DNA of 64,000 nucleotides from contig OU612072.1 in the NCBI GenBank assembly GCA_914767715.1, positions 20,398,001 through 20,462,000 on the forward strand. The letters run 5' to 3'. The notes beneath the pieces are model-generated. The model saw only the letters and a list, made by a program, of their open reading frames with translations. It had not been told where the DNA came from and ran no database searches. The DNA comes from Membranipora membranacea. Taxonomy: Eukaryota; Bryozoa; Gymnolaemata; Cheilostomatida; Membraniporidae. Within the stretch, counting starts at the first letter, position 1, and every line of letters begins with the position of its first letter. The translations under genes and the position numbers were made by a program. Below, in pieces: positions 47,191-60,370 of this stretch.

Positions 47191-48009
47191 ATTCGCAAGA
47201 GGCTAATATTTTCTAGCCGGGCAGGTGGCACTTCAGGGTCTTTGATGTAATTAAAAGTGATTATTTATAAGGCTGAAATTTAATTTTGTTATCATAAGTA
47301 GACTATCAAATTATATGTTATGTAATAGTAATAGCTAATTCTTTGAAGTATCATTTCCCGCAAGTCAGGGTAAGGATAGTCCTAGTTCTATCAAGTAGCC
47401 TTTTCTGTTCAGAACTGTGAACGGTAGAACGAAGTCTATTTTTGGGTTGCCTTTTGTTAAACAAAGCAGTTGATTATTGACATAATAGACTAATTGAGAT
47501 ATTAATCTGGTTTATTAACATAGTGTGTAGACATAAACATAGACAGGTCATACATAAGTTGTCGCATTCTTGTAAACTTTCCTAAGTACAGTCATAATAA
47601 GGAAGTTACAATAGGGTTTCCCAGTGAAGTTGCTTTGTAATACTGAGGAGGGAATTCCCTAAGTTAAACTATCTTGAGTAACTACAGTTGAATAGTATTA
47701 ATTGATCATAGAATTTAACGCTCATTATTTCATTGTATTTTGAGATATTACCCCTGCTAGGAACCTGAGAAAATTAGTATTTACTAACGGCGTAAAACCA
47801 AAAGCCCACCTTACCAGCCTGACACTTGCAAGCTAGCTTACCAGACAATGAGAAGCTGGATACTCCTACATTGCGTGATGTAGAGTACTCACTGCTGGAT
47901 TTGCATACATTGTATAGAAGGAGGGATCTGGGCGTGGGATTTACTGAACTCTGGGGGCCTGTGGGGTTGGTGCCATGCCTGATATAGAGTCCTTGTTCAG
48001 TTGGCACAC

Positions 48010-48942
48010 CTACTGAGGGCGGTTCCCGTTTCCCTGGGATTTACTTGGGCATTCTCGCTGGCAGTGTTGCATGGAGCCACAGTGCCAGCAGCTTTGAGGG
48101 TCTCTTTTAGTATTGGGGTTTCGCCAACTTGATTTGTTAGGGCCTGGGCTTCAGCGTCCATGGGCTGGGTCAGGGCGGTTCACACTCTGGGAGGGGCCAT
48201 TGGGAATTGGGGTTTGGTTGACTAAGGTAGCCAGTGCTGATGGCATGTGTTCCAGGGTTGCTAGGACTTTTTCTAATGTGCTTTCGGTAATTTTGGCGAC
48301 TGTGGGCGGGGTTTCTTCTTCTGTCTCTAACACATTAAATCTGGGCCGGGTGTTAATAGTGTGGCCTCAAGCTTGGTAGTACTCTTCGATGGCAATTACT
48401 GTCTCTGCAATTGTATCGCAAGGTACTGCTAACAAATGTCGGGAGAGGGCTTTATTATCAAGTATTCCTTTGATCTGTTCTACAGCCAGTACCGTATGTT
48501 TAGTTTGGGCCATGGTGGGGTAGGCCAGGCGTATGAGGCCTTGAATCTCTGTTCCTAGGGTATGGATACTCTGTCCGGGCTCTTTTCTAAGGTTTCCTAG
48601 TATATCTCGAGCTTGGCGCATAGTTAGACCATAACGGGCGATGGGTCCAATAAAAATTTCACCTACAGTCCCTCCTCTTCCAATGTCCATCACACTCCCT
48701 TCCAGAGCCGAGCGGAGTTGTAAGAGAGAGGCTTGGTCGTTCCAATTATTTGCTGCACGCACATTGTTGAACTGCTGGTTGAACAGTTCAACATCTGTCT
48801 GGCCATGATACTTGGGGGCTTTGTACTTATCTCTTTGGTTGGGATTATTAACTAGGGCATCACCTAAAAGGGCAGCAAGTTTATCAATGTCACCACCTGC
48901 ACCCTGTTGGCGCCCTGCCGCACCTTGATTATGGTTTGCCAT
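48010..48942 (-). pseudogene. retrotransposon gag with zinc knuckle, two in-frame TGA codons
   Basis: A single reading frame from an ATG at 48942 to TAG at 48010-48012 carries a gag-type capsid: LFNQQFNNVRAANNW, LRSALEGSVMDIG, and a QARDILGNLRKEPGQSIHTL segment characteristic of Ty3/gypsy-like capsids. Near the end is a perfect CX2CX4HX4C zinc knuckle (CWHCGSMQHCQREC), the nucleocapsid signature. The frame is broken by TGA at 48367-48369 and TGA at 48151-48153, with coding-quality sequence on both sides of each; C-to-T change of an Arg codon would explain them. No protease, reverse transcriptase or integrase follows, so this is a gag-only remnant or a non-autonomous element. Confidence 0.75.
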
Positions 48943-49239
48943 GTACTCTGCTTTGTCAAACTGCGCGTGTCCCCAGCAGATCCCACTGCTGCCAACCAAT
49001 GTAGAGGGTTTATAGGGGGGGGGTCTTCCTTAAGGCTGTGTAACCCACCCAAAGTTACCACGCATGTATAGATCTCGCTGAGTACAACGATTCTCAATTA
49101 ATACGAGTACGACGACTCTCTAATGACACGAGTACGACGACTCTATCCTACCGGGACTAATATTGACCTGGCCTTGGAGAGGGATGTATAGGTGAAAGGG
49201 AATAGCCTTATTTATCCTACCAGACAAATTGGGGGAGGG

Positions 49240-49790
49240 GAGGGATATGGACAATAAGATTATTAATTATGCGTCCGACCAGACAAAAAGGAACAAATGG
49301 ACCAGCGGAGGAGGTTTGGAACAATACAATTATTGGGATGGAAGGGGTATAGATAAAATAATTAATTGATTGGGGGGAGGAAGGGAATGGCTCGGAGTTA
49401 AACAACTAGCTGGTAGGGACTGGACTGGAAATCAAGTCAATCAACAGATACAGTGGGGTTAAGCGGGGTTATCACAATAAATTATATTTATTGGGAGGGA
49501 ACGGATATGGATAGATGAATAATTAATGAGAGAAGGGAATGGCTTTGAGTTACACAACTAGCTGGTCGGAACTGGACTGAGTTCAGGTCAATCAATGGAT
49601 ACAGGGGGGCAAGTGGGGGGGGGGGGTTTATCACAATAAATCATATTTATTGAGAGGTGTGAGGGATATGGATAAAATAAATAATTAATGAGAGAAGGGA
49701 ATGGCTTGGAGTTACACAACTAGCTGGTAGGAACGGGACTGGATTCAGGTCAATCAATGGATACAGTGGGCTAAGGGGGTTATCACTAGG
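49240..49790. repeat. about 160-bp tandem repeat, three and a half copies
   Basis: Copies start near 49352, 49511 and 49671 with a partial copy before them. Shared words are AATTAATGAGAGAAGGGAAT, ACAACTAGCTGGT, CAGGTCAATCAATGGATACA and GGTTATCAC. It lies directly 5' of the gag remnant on its coding strand, so it may be the leader region of that element. Confidence 0.7.
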
Positions 49791-49936
49791 CCTCTACCTA
49801 CTACCGATGGGAGACTACAGTTCAACAAGGCACAAGGCAATCCGATATCAAGGCAGGGAGGTCTGCCAACAGGTGATTCAAAACACTTACATTAGTAGAT
49901 CGGTTAAGTTGTATTCTCAGAGATTTTATTGAGTTA

Positions 49937-50508
49937 CTGACTAGAGGAGTTTAACAGATGTGTCCTGTTTGATTGCCGAAAGATAACTGTCTGAATATAC
50001 TATTGCTCAGTTACTAAAACTATGAAAGAACATGCCACTAGCTGTGGAAAGTTACAAAAATACGTAATGGAATATAACCAGAAAATCCAGACCTAATATC
50101 GCCTCTTATTTCATAACTCAATCAGACCAGGCTGGTCCCCGCCCTGACAAACCTGCTTTTCATAGTTCTCTGAGTTTTTTGTGTACTCCATCAATTTCAA
50201 TTGAGGTGACATCAATTCAAATTCACTATATTAAGCCGTATGTCCATCCCCAATAATATTAAGATATCATAAATGATCATAGATACAATCCGATGCACAT
50301 ATCTACGAGTTAGTGCGCTATCTCGAGCCATTATGCAGCTCTATCTAAAGCTAGACTAAAGCTGACTAGAGGAGTTTAACAGATGTGTCCTGTTTGATTG
50401 CCGAAAGATGACTGTCTGAATATAACATTACTCAGTTATTAAAACTATGAAAGAACATGCCACTAGCTGTGGAAAATTACAAAAATACGCAATGGAATAT
50501 AACCAGAA
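49937..50508. repeat. direct repeat of about 150 bp, 422 bp apart
   Basis: 49937-50089 and 50359-50508 share CTGACTAGAGGAGTTTAACA, CCTGTTTGATTGCCGAAAGA and CATGCCACTAGCTGTGGAAA with few changes. They are too short and too far from the gag remnant to be confirmed as its LTRs. Confidence 0.65.
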
Positions 50509-51896
50509 TAGTTGCCATGCCAACCATACTATAGGCCTGAAGGTTATAAAAATAAGTGTCGTTAAAGAAAGAAAAGTTACTACTAATTGCTGATATTATT
50601 ATATGTGTGGACTCGTGGAGGTAGGAAAGGTAGTTATGACAGCCGGTATAAACAAAAATAATGGATTCTAAAAATGGTGAGTAGTGTTTGTTCATGATAA
50701 TTCAGCTGCTGTTGTAGTCACTTAGATCCATCACATCTATCTGTTGACTGGATGAACCCAGTTAATTTAATATTCTTGTAAAATCGCTTCTTTAGTGTTT
50801 TGGTTTGGTGGGAAATGATGAAATGATGAAAAAGTCAAGGACACAAGAATGTCAAGGACACTGTGTTTCACAATAAAGCATTCGATTGGTTAGCATACAC
50901 ATGCATTGTGTTTGCTTAACATAACTCATTACGCCAGGAAACGTTGAAGTGTGTTCATCAGTGCGTTACGGATTACTGATGCACGCCGTAACTATTACGT
51001 GCTACGGCCTGCGATACGTTATAATATGCTCTGCCCTTTAGTAGGGAGCATAATGATTTTAGGGAGACAGTGGTGCAGAAATTATTAAGACCATGTTTTT
51101 TGCAAGACAAGCCTCTGCGATATATTAGGTAGTGGGTAGCTAATTCTGGAAATCATCATTTATTTGTTGGAAGCTGCATTGAAAGTTTTCAAGGTATCTG
51201 TTGTTTTTAGGCAAGCTGCTTGGTTATTTAGGAAACACAATATATTTTTAGGCAGCCACATGTTAACATTACCAAGCCTTCTTAGTTTTTAGGTACCTGC
51301 TCCATTATGTAAGAAACACATTTTATTTCTAGGCACCTGCTTCCTAATTTTCCAAAACATGGCATGGCAGAAATAGGCTACGGTAGAAAGCTTCCCCTTT
51401 AACGCTTGTGACTTGTGTAACTAGTGCCTGTCGCTGAATATTGTTGACATGACTATATCTTATCATTGCACTTAATTTGACATGGCAACAAGCACTTTGG
51501 TGTTTTTAACATCCCCTCAATGGGCCCATGTAAACATTAAACATTGTCCCTCAATGGAACCGCCTTATTTGAATCAGCTTATAGATAAGTAATTTTGTAA
51601 ATCTTAAAAAGTGAAATTGAGAACATAAAATCTAGCCTACAATATTAAAGGAGTCGTGGTTGAACTGACCCCCTCCTCCTCCTCCCCTCCTCCCCTCCTC
51701 CCAACCTCATCCTTTTCCCCCCCTCCCCCTCCTCCCCGCTCATCAGCTTGTGTCATCTGTACCATCTTTTTCAACTAGCCCTTATTTGGATTTCAATATA
51801 ATATGTATTCTGGCAAAGATTATTTGCAATCATAATTTATAAGTGCATCAACCTCGCCTTTCACTGCAGTATTATGCATCGTTGACGTGAGGATGT

Positions 51897-52960
51897 CTTA
51901 TCAATGCTAAGTTCACATGGCAGCGACTTAGGAAAAGTCACACTTCTAGTTCTACATAAATTAATATATCACCATTTAGCGCTACGTGCGTCATTCAACT
52001 GATAAAGGCACCAGGTGAAACTTTCACTTTCAGTGTAGTTGAATACTGATGACTCAAGTATCACTTATCAATGTAAATATTGCAAGGTCATTAATACTGA
52101 CAATATGAGGTCTCATGGCCGATAATTCACAATATATAACCAGACGCTGATGTTTGTGTCTCACATCTGATAAAGGAATAAAATCGACCACTCACAATAT
52201 AGTTGATGAGTGTGTCTTAGCGGTCGAAGTGATGGATACATGGGAACACACACCGTGTTTTGATTTTTGGCTTTAGCGCGCCTATCAATATATTTAACTC
52301 AAACATAAGCTTCATCCTCTACTGAACTATGAATTGAGCTACATTATAAAATGCACTGTTCGTACAATTGAAAAGCAGTGGATGAACCCATGTCACCTGG
52401 ATTCATTAGGGCCAGAGCTACTTTTTTTGTGGCTGAGCAACTAGCCTACAGTTTATGCGAATAAGACCATAAGGGTAGAATAGTAATATGATTCAGGATA
52501 AATTTGGCAAATAATTTGATGCGTTGTATGTCTTGCATATTGGATAAATAATGAAGGTCGAGGGTCTAAAATACACAATTATTAGGAACTAATTGTAAGG
52601 GCACAACTCTTACGTTAATCGGTTTTAGTTTGTAAGCGAGCTGGAGAATGCAAGCAGTCACTCAATGTAATTTTTAACATCTCTCTTTCTTGACGATATC
52701 ATAAGCAATGTAACCTGGCAAGGAGTACTTTGCAGGATAGTAACGATAAGAGTGCCAAATACGCACTCCGCGGCGGGAGTACTAAACATTGGTGACGTGA
52801 GAAGGTCTCATCAATGCTAAGTACACGGAAAGTGCCCTATTAAAAGTCATGCTTGTTCTACGTAAGTTCTAAATATTCACCGCTTATGACGCGTCAAACA
52901 TTCGATAAGAGAACATTTTACTGGAAATTATTGAATACTGTTACTTGAGTTTCTCTTATC
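51897..52960. promoter_or_regulatory. cluster of convergent GATA-site pairs downstream of gene B
   Basis: Intact pairs lie at 52001-52069 and 52904-52960. Two more positions keep only one of the two sites (CTTATC at 51897; GATAAG at 52745 with CTCATC opposite). The layout matches 21641-22756 in copy 1. Confidence 0.45.
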
Positions 52961-53282
52961 TATGTAAAGATTACAAGGTCAGTAATAGAGACAAAGTCAC
53001 ATCTCATGGTCTCCCATGATCAAACATATATAACCAGATGGCGACGATTTGGGTCACACAACTGGTAAGAGCACATAATTCACCGTTCGCTGCTGGTAGC
53101 CGATAGCTACCGTTAGCTACCGGTAGCAGAATATCAAGTTCCTGTGACTGTGTCTTAGCAGGGATAGTAACTGGTAACCACCGACAACATGACTGTGTTT
53201 TATCATGGCCTACATGCGCCAATGAATACATCACACACTAACCTTACATCTAAGTACAATACTTAGCTACTTGGGCCACTGT

Positions 53283-53325
53283 ATTATGATTATGATTATG
53301 ATTATGATTATGATTGTGATTATGA
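53283..53325 (+). repeat. ATTATG hexamer microsatellite
   Basis: Seven tandem TATGAT units with a single G-for-A change. Confidence 0.9.
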
Positions 53326-54070
53326 TATGTATTGTTTGTATACTTGAAGGACAGTTGACGAAGCCTTGGCACGCTGCCACAAGATAATAACCTAGTGACA
53401 AGGTTACAGTGAATGCAGGTAGGATCATATATCCATCACAAATAAGCTTAGAATAAGAATAAAATCCTGCACACATTTGGTCTATGCATGGATGAGTTAC
53501 ATATTTTGAATTGAGATTGAAAGGCCAGTACACCGGAAGGGCACAGCTGGTTTTATGGGAGTTGGAGAATACCTGGATCCAAGCAGTCAGGGTACTTTTA
53601 TAATGTTTTCGATTGAATTAATAATTCACATTTTTTTGCACATGCATTATTATGCATCACAGAGAGGAGAGAGGGGTAAGAATTGGGAGCAGCCCTCTCC
53701 CATCCTCCTTTTCGAGGTAATTCATCATTCTCAGGGGTGTATACAACAAGTTCTAATCCCTCCCCTCTTTCTTGGCTATACCTCATTGAATTCTTGACTG
53801 CATAAGCTGGCAAAGAGGGTTTGCATCATAGTTATGGTCAGAGTGTCGAATACAAGTTTCAATGTGGAAATACTAAATATATTTGACATGAGAGGGTCTT
53901 ATTAATGCTAAGCTCAAGAAACAGTTCCCTAAGTTCCCCTAAAAGTCATACTTCTTGTTCTACCTAGGTTCCAAATATGTTAGCATTTATGGCTAGATGC
54001 TTCAAACATTTGATAAGAAAACCATAAACTGGTTATTATTGAATATTGATGACGCAAGTTTCACTTGCCA

Positions 54071-54205
54071 ATGTAAATATTGCAAGGTCACTAATACAGG
54101 CAATGTCACGTCTCACGGTCTCCCGTGATTAAACATATTATCTTTAATCACAGGAGGCAGTGAGACGTGACATTGCCTGTATTACTGACCTTGCAATATT
54201 TACAT
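54071..54205. repeat. 63-bp perfect-length inverted duplication
   Basis: ATGTAAATATTGCAAGGTCA at 54071 and its reverse complement ending at 54205 continue inward through CAGGCAATGTCACGTCTCAC on both arms, with a nine-base spacer and only about four to five mismatches. The arm sequence is the distal part of the GATA-pair module, so this is a local inverted duplication of that repeat. Confidence 0.8.
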
Positions 54206-54299
54206 AATATATAACTAGATGGCCGCTGGCGTCACACAACTGATAAGAGCACCCAATTAACCACTATCTCTTATCAGTGTTGTCTACATCACACAGCAG

Positions 54300-55510
54300 C
54301 ATACACTTGAGGGTTACTAACGAAGCCTGCATGAGCCTGTGAAAATATTTCACACTTCCCTAACATATAATCTCTAAATGTGACTCAGCTACTTTCACTA
54401 CTGGATCATGCTATAACCTCTTGTACGATAACAAGGCAGTGAATGATGCTATGACATATTATGGTGTATGAAATAGATTTAAATCTGGAATAGATTATTG
54501 AGAATTAGGTGTCTGGTTTGGGAAATGTGCTAAAGATCAAAAGTTGTTCTGGTTTGGCACAGCTGCGGCAATCAGCCCCTCCTTTGTTTTTAAGCAGGTT
54601 GGGGACCACCTGGGTTCAAGCGGTCAGTCAGGATTCTGCAAAAATAAAAAGGAAAGCATCCAGGTTGCATTGTGGGATACCATAAGGCAACATAACTTCA
54701 TATAATGCCTAAGGAAGTACCAGTTATTGTGGTCAACTTTTCTTCTGAATTTCATGCAGAGGGTTTCGGTTATTGATTTTGGCTCAAACAAGCCACTGAA
54801 TTGACTGCCGGCACCGTAATTGAAAGAAGACTGCTAAGATGACCATACATAATTCAATTTTTTGAAGAGGGAATCCATGTTTTTGTAATCTTGATAACAT
54901 GATACCGCCTGATGGATATGAACCAACAATACATCATGACAGAAAGGTTACGCTGCTGGTGAAATGTTACTAGATGTCAGCACGGCTATAGCTATACCAA
55001 CACAAGTGTTCAAATGCTGCTGAGGCGATGTGGCTCTTTAGAGACACACAGAAGGGCTACATATCGACAACTGTAGAATTTTTTAGTCTCCGGGAAAAAA
55101 TATTTTGATTAGTAACTTTTTATTTAATATATATGGTAAGAATCAAAACTTGAAGCCTAGCCCTAAAATTTTACAGAGTGGAAGAATCGAAGCTGGATAA
55201 TAAAAATATAGAACGATGCATGTAAATATAGTTAGGATTATTTAAGGTCATGCAATGTAATGAGGTACCAAGGGGGGGATTGAGGCTAAGAAGCAAGCCC
55301 CGGGATCACAGCATCCTCCCCCCAAAATCCCTCGGAATTCAAACTTTTACTTAATAAAATCATCAAGATAATTCATAAATAATTGTCGCCAATATGAACT
55401 CAAACTTAGAGCTCACTGAATTATCAGCAGCATGGTTCATCCAGTTCCTCTTTCTTGTTATACCATCATCGGAATTTAAGTGAAGCAGCCAACATTTATA
55501 TCTGACTTTA
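54300..55510. other. no gene seen; 3' flank of gene B
   Basis: Includes a GTTGCATTGTGGGATACC copy of the dispersed motif at about 54662 and C-rich runs near 55315. No supportable exon. Confidence 0.45.
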
Positions 55511-58500
55511 TTAGACACAGGAATCTGTTTTCTCATCGTAGTTCTTATTATTGAGACATGAAGAGGTCAGCATCAACTCAGCATATGCGCCAGCTTTAGT
55601 CTTTGTCGGGTAAACTAGCCTAAAAGATCAGAAAACATAAAATATCAAATAACTGCTAATTGCGTGTTTATTTTGTGAATTGATTTAATGTTGGGGGTGG
55701 ATATTCATTAGGTGACTACTATGTCTTTAGTTGTAATAACGAGTTATTATAATTTGTGATGAGCAGGTTTCTTCATATGATTGGCAGCATGCTATGGATG
55801 ATCATGTGACCTTATCTAGGGGTAGACCTAAACTCAGCCCAACACAGCGTGTATGGATTTGATTACCAAGCCTCGTCATGGAGCGGAAATACCAATTACA
55901 AATTGAATTCCATATGGTAATAAATCTGTATCCCTTACGGAGGCATCCTACTGATGACTACAATACTCAGAGTGGGATATCTGCTCTCTTCAACAAGTCT
56001 GTCTGTCAGTCTCTGCTTCAGTTCATCCGGTATTTCCGTTACTGTGCCATCAAATGTGACATCAGTTGACCAGGTTACTGTCAGAGTGTCATTCTTACAG
56101 CTCAGCTTAGCCTGAGAACCAGCCTTAAGGCGGCAGTCTACAAAGCAAAACCCACAAATATGATTGAGATTGTTATATTATATAATGTGCACTGGTTTTT
56201 TTTCTTTTGAAGCAGCCATCGTTGCTCTCTGCCAAAGCTTTGAAAATTTAAGTACTATCATTATCAATGTGGTAATACATTTCCCATTGCTTATCTAATT
56301 AAATATATGATTTGTCCCATTAGTCTGTATTGTTAATGACCGCACTTTACACAAAATTAGAGATGGGGTCTCTTATGGTATTCTAACTGGTTTTCTACGC
56401 CAAATATGAAATTCATGTGTTGTCATAGGAACAACATAATAATAAACTACTTACCTTGTTGACATATCTTCCTTATCTGGTTGACATAACCATTAGCAAG
56501 GCTTGTTAGAACAGATCTGCCAATCTGATCAGTCAGTACTGTACACTTTACGTTTCCATACCTAGCAACTACATCTACTCCTCTCACCAACAAGTAATCT
56601 ACAATATTAGTAAATCTTAGTTAAAACCTTGTAGAATGGTACTATTGGTGTTACGCGAGGGCAGTGTAGTTTCAATTTTGTAACGGATCTATTTATTCGT
56701 TGGTAAATGAAAGTGGCCCTACTACACTACCACAAATTGGAATAAAATTGACTTTTACCTTTAATTTCGACTTTGAGCGAACAGTTTGTATTTTCTCCGC
56801 TTATATGATAATTGTAGACTCCGACAGGTAGTTCTAGTGTATGGGTAGTGCCATCTAGTGTGAGGTCAAGCGCTGATAACCCAGTAGAAGCTGAGACAAC
56901 TCCTCTGATTACTTCTGGACACTCTTCATTCTTAGATATTGTACCTGGACAATTGAAAGCAGATGTCACTGCGATGACATGAACTCATAATAAAGGGTGT
57001 ATGATATCAAGTAGTGCATTATGCTACTGATTATAGCAAGTAAAGTAAACATTGCCAGCTAGAATATTGATTGAGAGCAGGTGCTCGTGTACCGAGTTTT
57101 CCAGGCATGTGTCTTTTGTTTCAAGTACTACAAGCTATGAAACTGGAAACCTCATCTCATAATTGTATCTCTATACTCACCATTATTTATGACTGAGATA
57201 TTGATGGTACAGTTGTCCTTGTGAATGGCATGAATACCAACGGAGAACTCAGATTGTACATTATGAGTTACCTCGAATAATGCTCTTCCGTCATCAGAAG
57301 TCACATACAGTGTCATGTTTCTGTCCTGACAAGGTGATCTAGTGGTTGTTCCTGCAGATAGAAGCAAAAATTCATCAATTGTGTGACAATACTATTCAAT
57401 ATAGAAGCATAAAATAATGTCTGGTAGAATTACATTTAGTTTCGGTTTAAGTATAGGTGTTCATGTACTGAGTATTCGAGTGGTATCTTTCATATAACAG
57501 GCAGCAAGGTATTTAAATGGGTAGCTCCAATTGGCAATCGACTATTAATATTTATACTCACTGTTATTTATGACGATAATATTGATAGTACAGTTGTCTC
57601 TATAGATGACATGACTACCCACAGCAAATGCTGTCTGTATATTAGGAGTTATCTCCACATACGCTCTCTCCTCATCAGATGTCACATAGAGAGTCATGTT
57701 TCTGTCCTTACAAGGCGCTCTGGTGGTAGTTATCTGGGTAGTACTTGATGGTGTGGAAGTTGTAGTTGTAAATTTTGGATCTAGAAAATTTGAATATTTG
57801 GGCCAACATGAATATAAACGGAACTTCCAAGGCTGCTACTCTACTCTATAATTTAATTATTTCATATCTCATTTATTGGAGTAATCTTTTTATGTGAGGA
57901 AAAAGTGGTAAATTTGATCATTGATATTATATTTAGTAAAATCAGCTATATGTTGCCTCACAAGATTATCAAGCGGGAATAGCTAAAGTGATAAAATAAA
58001 CCAGCAAATATCACCTATAAATTCAACTTGAGATAACAGAGATAGCATTAAACTATCAATATATATACAGCGTACTCACATATGAACTGCTGTATCCTGT
58101 TTTTTTGTCCGACGTACAGAGAAGTATCAGTGATAATTAGAGACCAGGGACGGTACTCTGTCTGAGTTCATGTCTACGAGTCGGATCTTGTTATTGCTCT
58201 GATCAGCCACAAGCAGTGTCTGATTACGTATGAACACGAGGCCACGTGGCCAGTTGAATAAGGAGTTTAGTAGAGAGCTGTCTGTGTAGCCTGCGTTCCC
58301 TGGTGACCCGGAGATAAGTGTTATTATCTTCTCTATGTATGTGATACGGTAGAGAGCGTGGTACGCTGCTGTGACATACAGATCCCCGTTGTCATCCTGT
58401 GTCAGGTATAAGATAGACGGGAGGAGGTCGGACTTAACGAAAGTACCGACAGAGGCGGAGCTTACATCGACTGTCCTCACAGCCTTGTTATAGTAATCAG

Positions 58501-59950
58501 TGACGAGAAGCTGATCGACATTTTTATTGTCTCTTATTACAGACAAGGGACGGTAGAACTGACCGGAGTGACCGTTTGTGTATCCTGGTGACTCACACTG
58601 TCCAGAGAAGACAGAGGTGAGTCCTGTGTGACGGTTAATATCTCTCAGACAGTGATTATAAATGTCAGCTACAATTACACGCTTTTCTGTTATCTGTGTG
58701 AACCCTTTGATAATTTCAAATCTAGCCTCAGATTGTCTCCCCTCTCTGTATCCACTCTCAGTAGTGTTCCCGGCTATGGTCGTAGATGTTGTACCATCGC
58801 TGGTCTTCAGTGAGTGCATGTCAGTGTACAGTATGTGACCGGGTTTTAAGAGATCTTCTGCCATGTGATAAACATAGTAAGAGGTGGTGGGGAAGTTTGT
58901 AGCTGTAGATCTCTCTAATCTGTAACATTAATATTGTTATGCAAATGGACGATGTTGGTTAATTTGATCGTATTAAAGCAGTAATTATTTAACAAAAAAA
59001 CCACAGATATTGCAAATGCAATATTTTAAATTCATAATTTAAATGCAGTGTATTTTTCGTATTCTAAGTATTCATGTGCTGGTGGGTGAATCGAATATAT
59101 CAGAATTATTAATTTTTCCCAAAATTGATTCAATTTGATTCAAATGGATAATTGTGTTTTCTATCAACTAATTAAATTTAAATGCAGGTTATGCACCAGG
59201 CACCAAATTATATAATATTTTACACGCGGCTTTTGTTCGAAGTAAATTTCTGTTATTTGGAGTAGTCTCATGTTATACACCATGAGGAGGCAATACACAA
59301 AATTTTAATTAAGCGACCTAAATTCAAAATCTTGAGTAAGACAGATATTTGCTTCAATTAATCTACAAAAAGGTTTGCAATGTATAAATTACAAAAAGGT
59401 AACAGCTTGTACCAAAATTAATGTGTAATATCACAAATCACAAGAAGGAATGAAACAATCAAAATAATGATTAGTTCACTGTACATTGCCTACCCTGAAT
59501 CTGATATTTTTACTAAAGGATATTCTAGCATAGAACTCAGAAGGCTTTCAAACCCAATTTATCACATCAATGGAAAGTGACTCACCGATCAACTAGAGAC
59601 TGCGTATCTTGATCCATACACCACCCAGTATTTAGTGTCACACAACATAACACCTGTCAAAGCAATGATGGTATTAATTAAGTTTGTTACAAAAGAAATA
59701 AGCAAGGTACTGTAGGTTAGGGGGGAGAGAGACACCTCCCATATAAAGAGAATACTGATTCCCCATTGAGACCCTCTGCACACTCATCATATAAGTGTTA
59801 TGTCAGGGTTAAAGTATGTCATGCTTGTAATCTTATGTACTATAACTACTTCTTTTTTTTCAGGATTATTACATAATATCAATTTTAAGGTTATAATTGA
59901 ATTGCAATTCACATTGTACTTACAAGGAAAAGTGCCAGTCTCAGCTCCAT
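55511..59950 (-). pseudogene. gene B: NHL/HYR-like paralogue of gene A, frameshifted in the NHL exon
   Basis: Nine exons can be placed by splice sites and identity to gene A: 59950-59924, 59653-59586, 58919-58080, 57780-57562, 57351-57181, 56944-56759, 56598-56455, 56137-55939 and 55619-55511. Every exon except the third has either the same length as, or a whole-codon difference from, its gene A counterpart. Exon 3 is 840 nt against 872: a 32-nt deletion near 58150 shifts the frame and stops translation at 58127-58129, giving a 295-residue secreted protein with a signal peptide and most of the propeller but no HYR-like modules. The exons downstream remain open in their own phases, so the break is recent, polymorphic, or an assembly error. 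Only three modules are present (two standard, one variant), probably the ancestral number before expansion in gene A. Confidence 0.82.
58127..58919 (-). CDS. gene B exon 3, NHL propeller to premature stop
   Basis: The frame from the acceptor at 58920 reads NHL repeats (IVADIYNHCLRDIN, LLVTDYYNKAVRTVDV, LLVADQSNNKIRLVDM) and then, after the deletion, SLVSNYH and TGA. If translated with exons 1-2 it would make a soluble NHL-only protein; gene A shows where the original frame would have continued. Confidence 0.8.
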
Positions 59951-60126
59951 GATTTTCAACAGGCCGAATATCTTCGTCGGACTATAGCAATATTGATTAT
60001 ACACCTCTAGTCTCTCCTCAGTACGGTAAGTGAATGAACTCGCAGAGAACATAAACCCGCTGCGGAGGTATTTAGCTAGCGGCAACTAATATTTAACCAG
60101 TTATCTTTTATGTGCGTCAAACTTCA

Positions 60127-60370
60127 GATAAGAGAGCCGAGTAAACCTTTCTCTGCCCGGTACTAAATACTGTTGACGTAGGAATCTCTTATCAGTGTAA
60201 ACATTTAAAGGTAGCTATATCGGACAAAATCGTGTGTCCTGTTTTAACAAAGTCCCCATTATTGAACCAGGGTACTGCTGTGTGCGTCGGAGACCTGATA
60301 AGAAGGACAGGTGAAACTTTCAGCGCTCAGTACTCAATCATGCTGATACAATGATTCATATATCACTGTA
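60127..60370. promoter_or_regulatory. GATA-pair module upstream of gene B
   Basis: GATAAG at 60127 and CTTATC at 60193, 67 bp overall, about 180 bp upstream of the gene B start; identical in span and place to the gene A module. A second GATAAG at about 60296 again lacks its partner, as in copy 1. Confidence 0.5.

Noticed and set aside
46465-50508. LTR pair flanking the gag remnant
   Set aside because: The candidate LTR-like unit at 46.5 kb points the other way, and the direct repeat at 49937/50359 lies wholly on one side; no matching pair brackets the gag frame.
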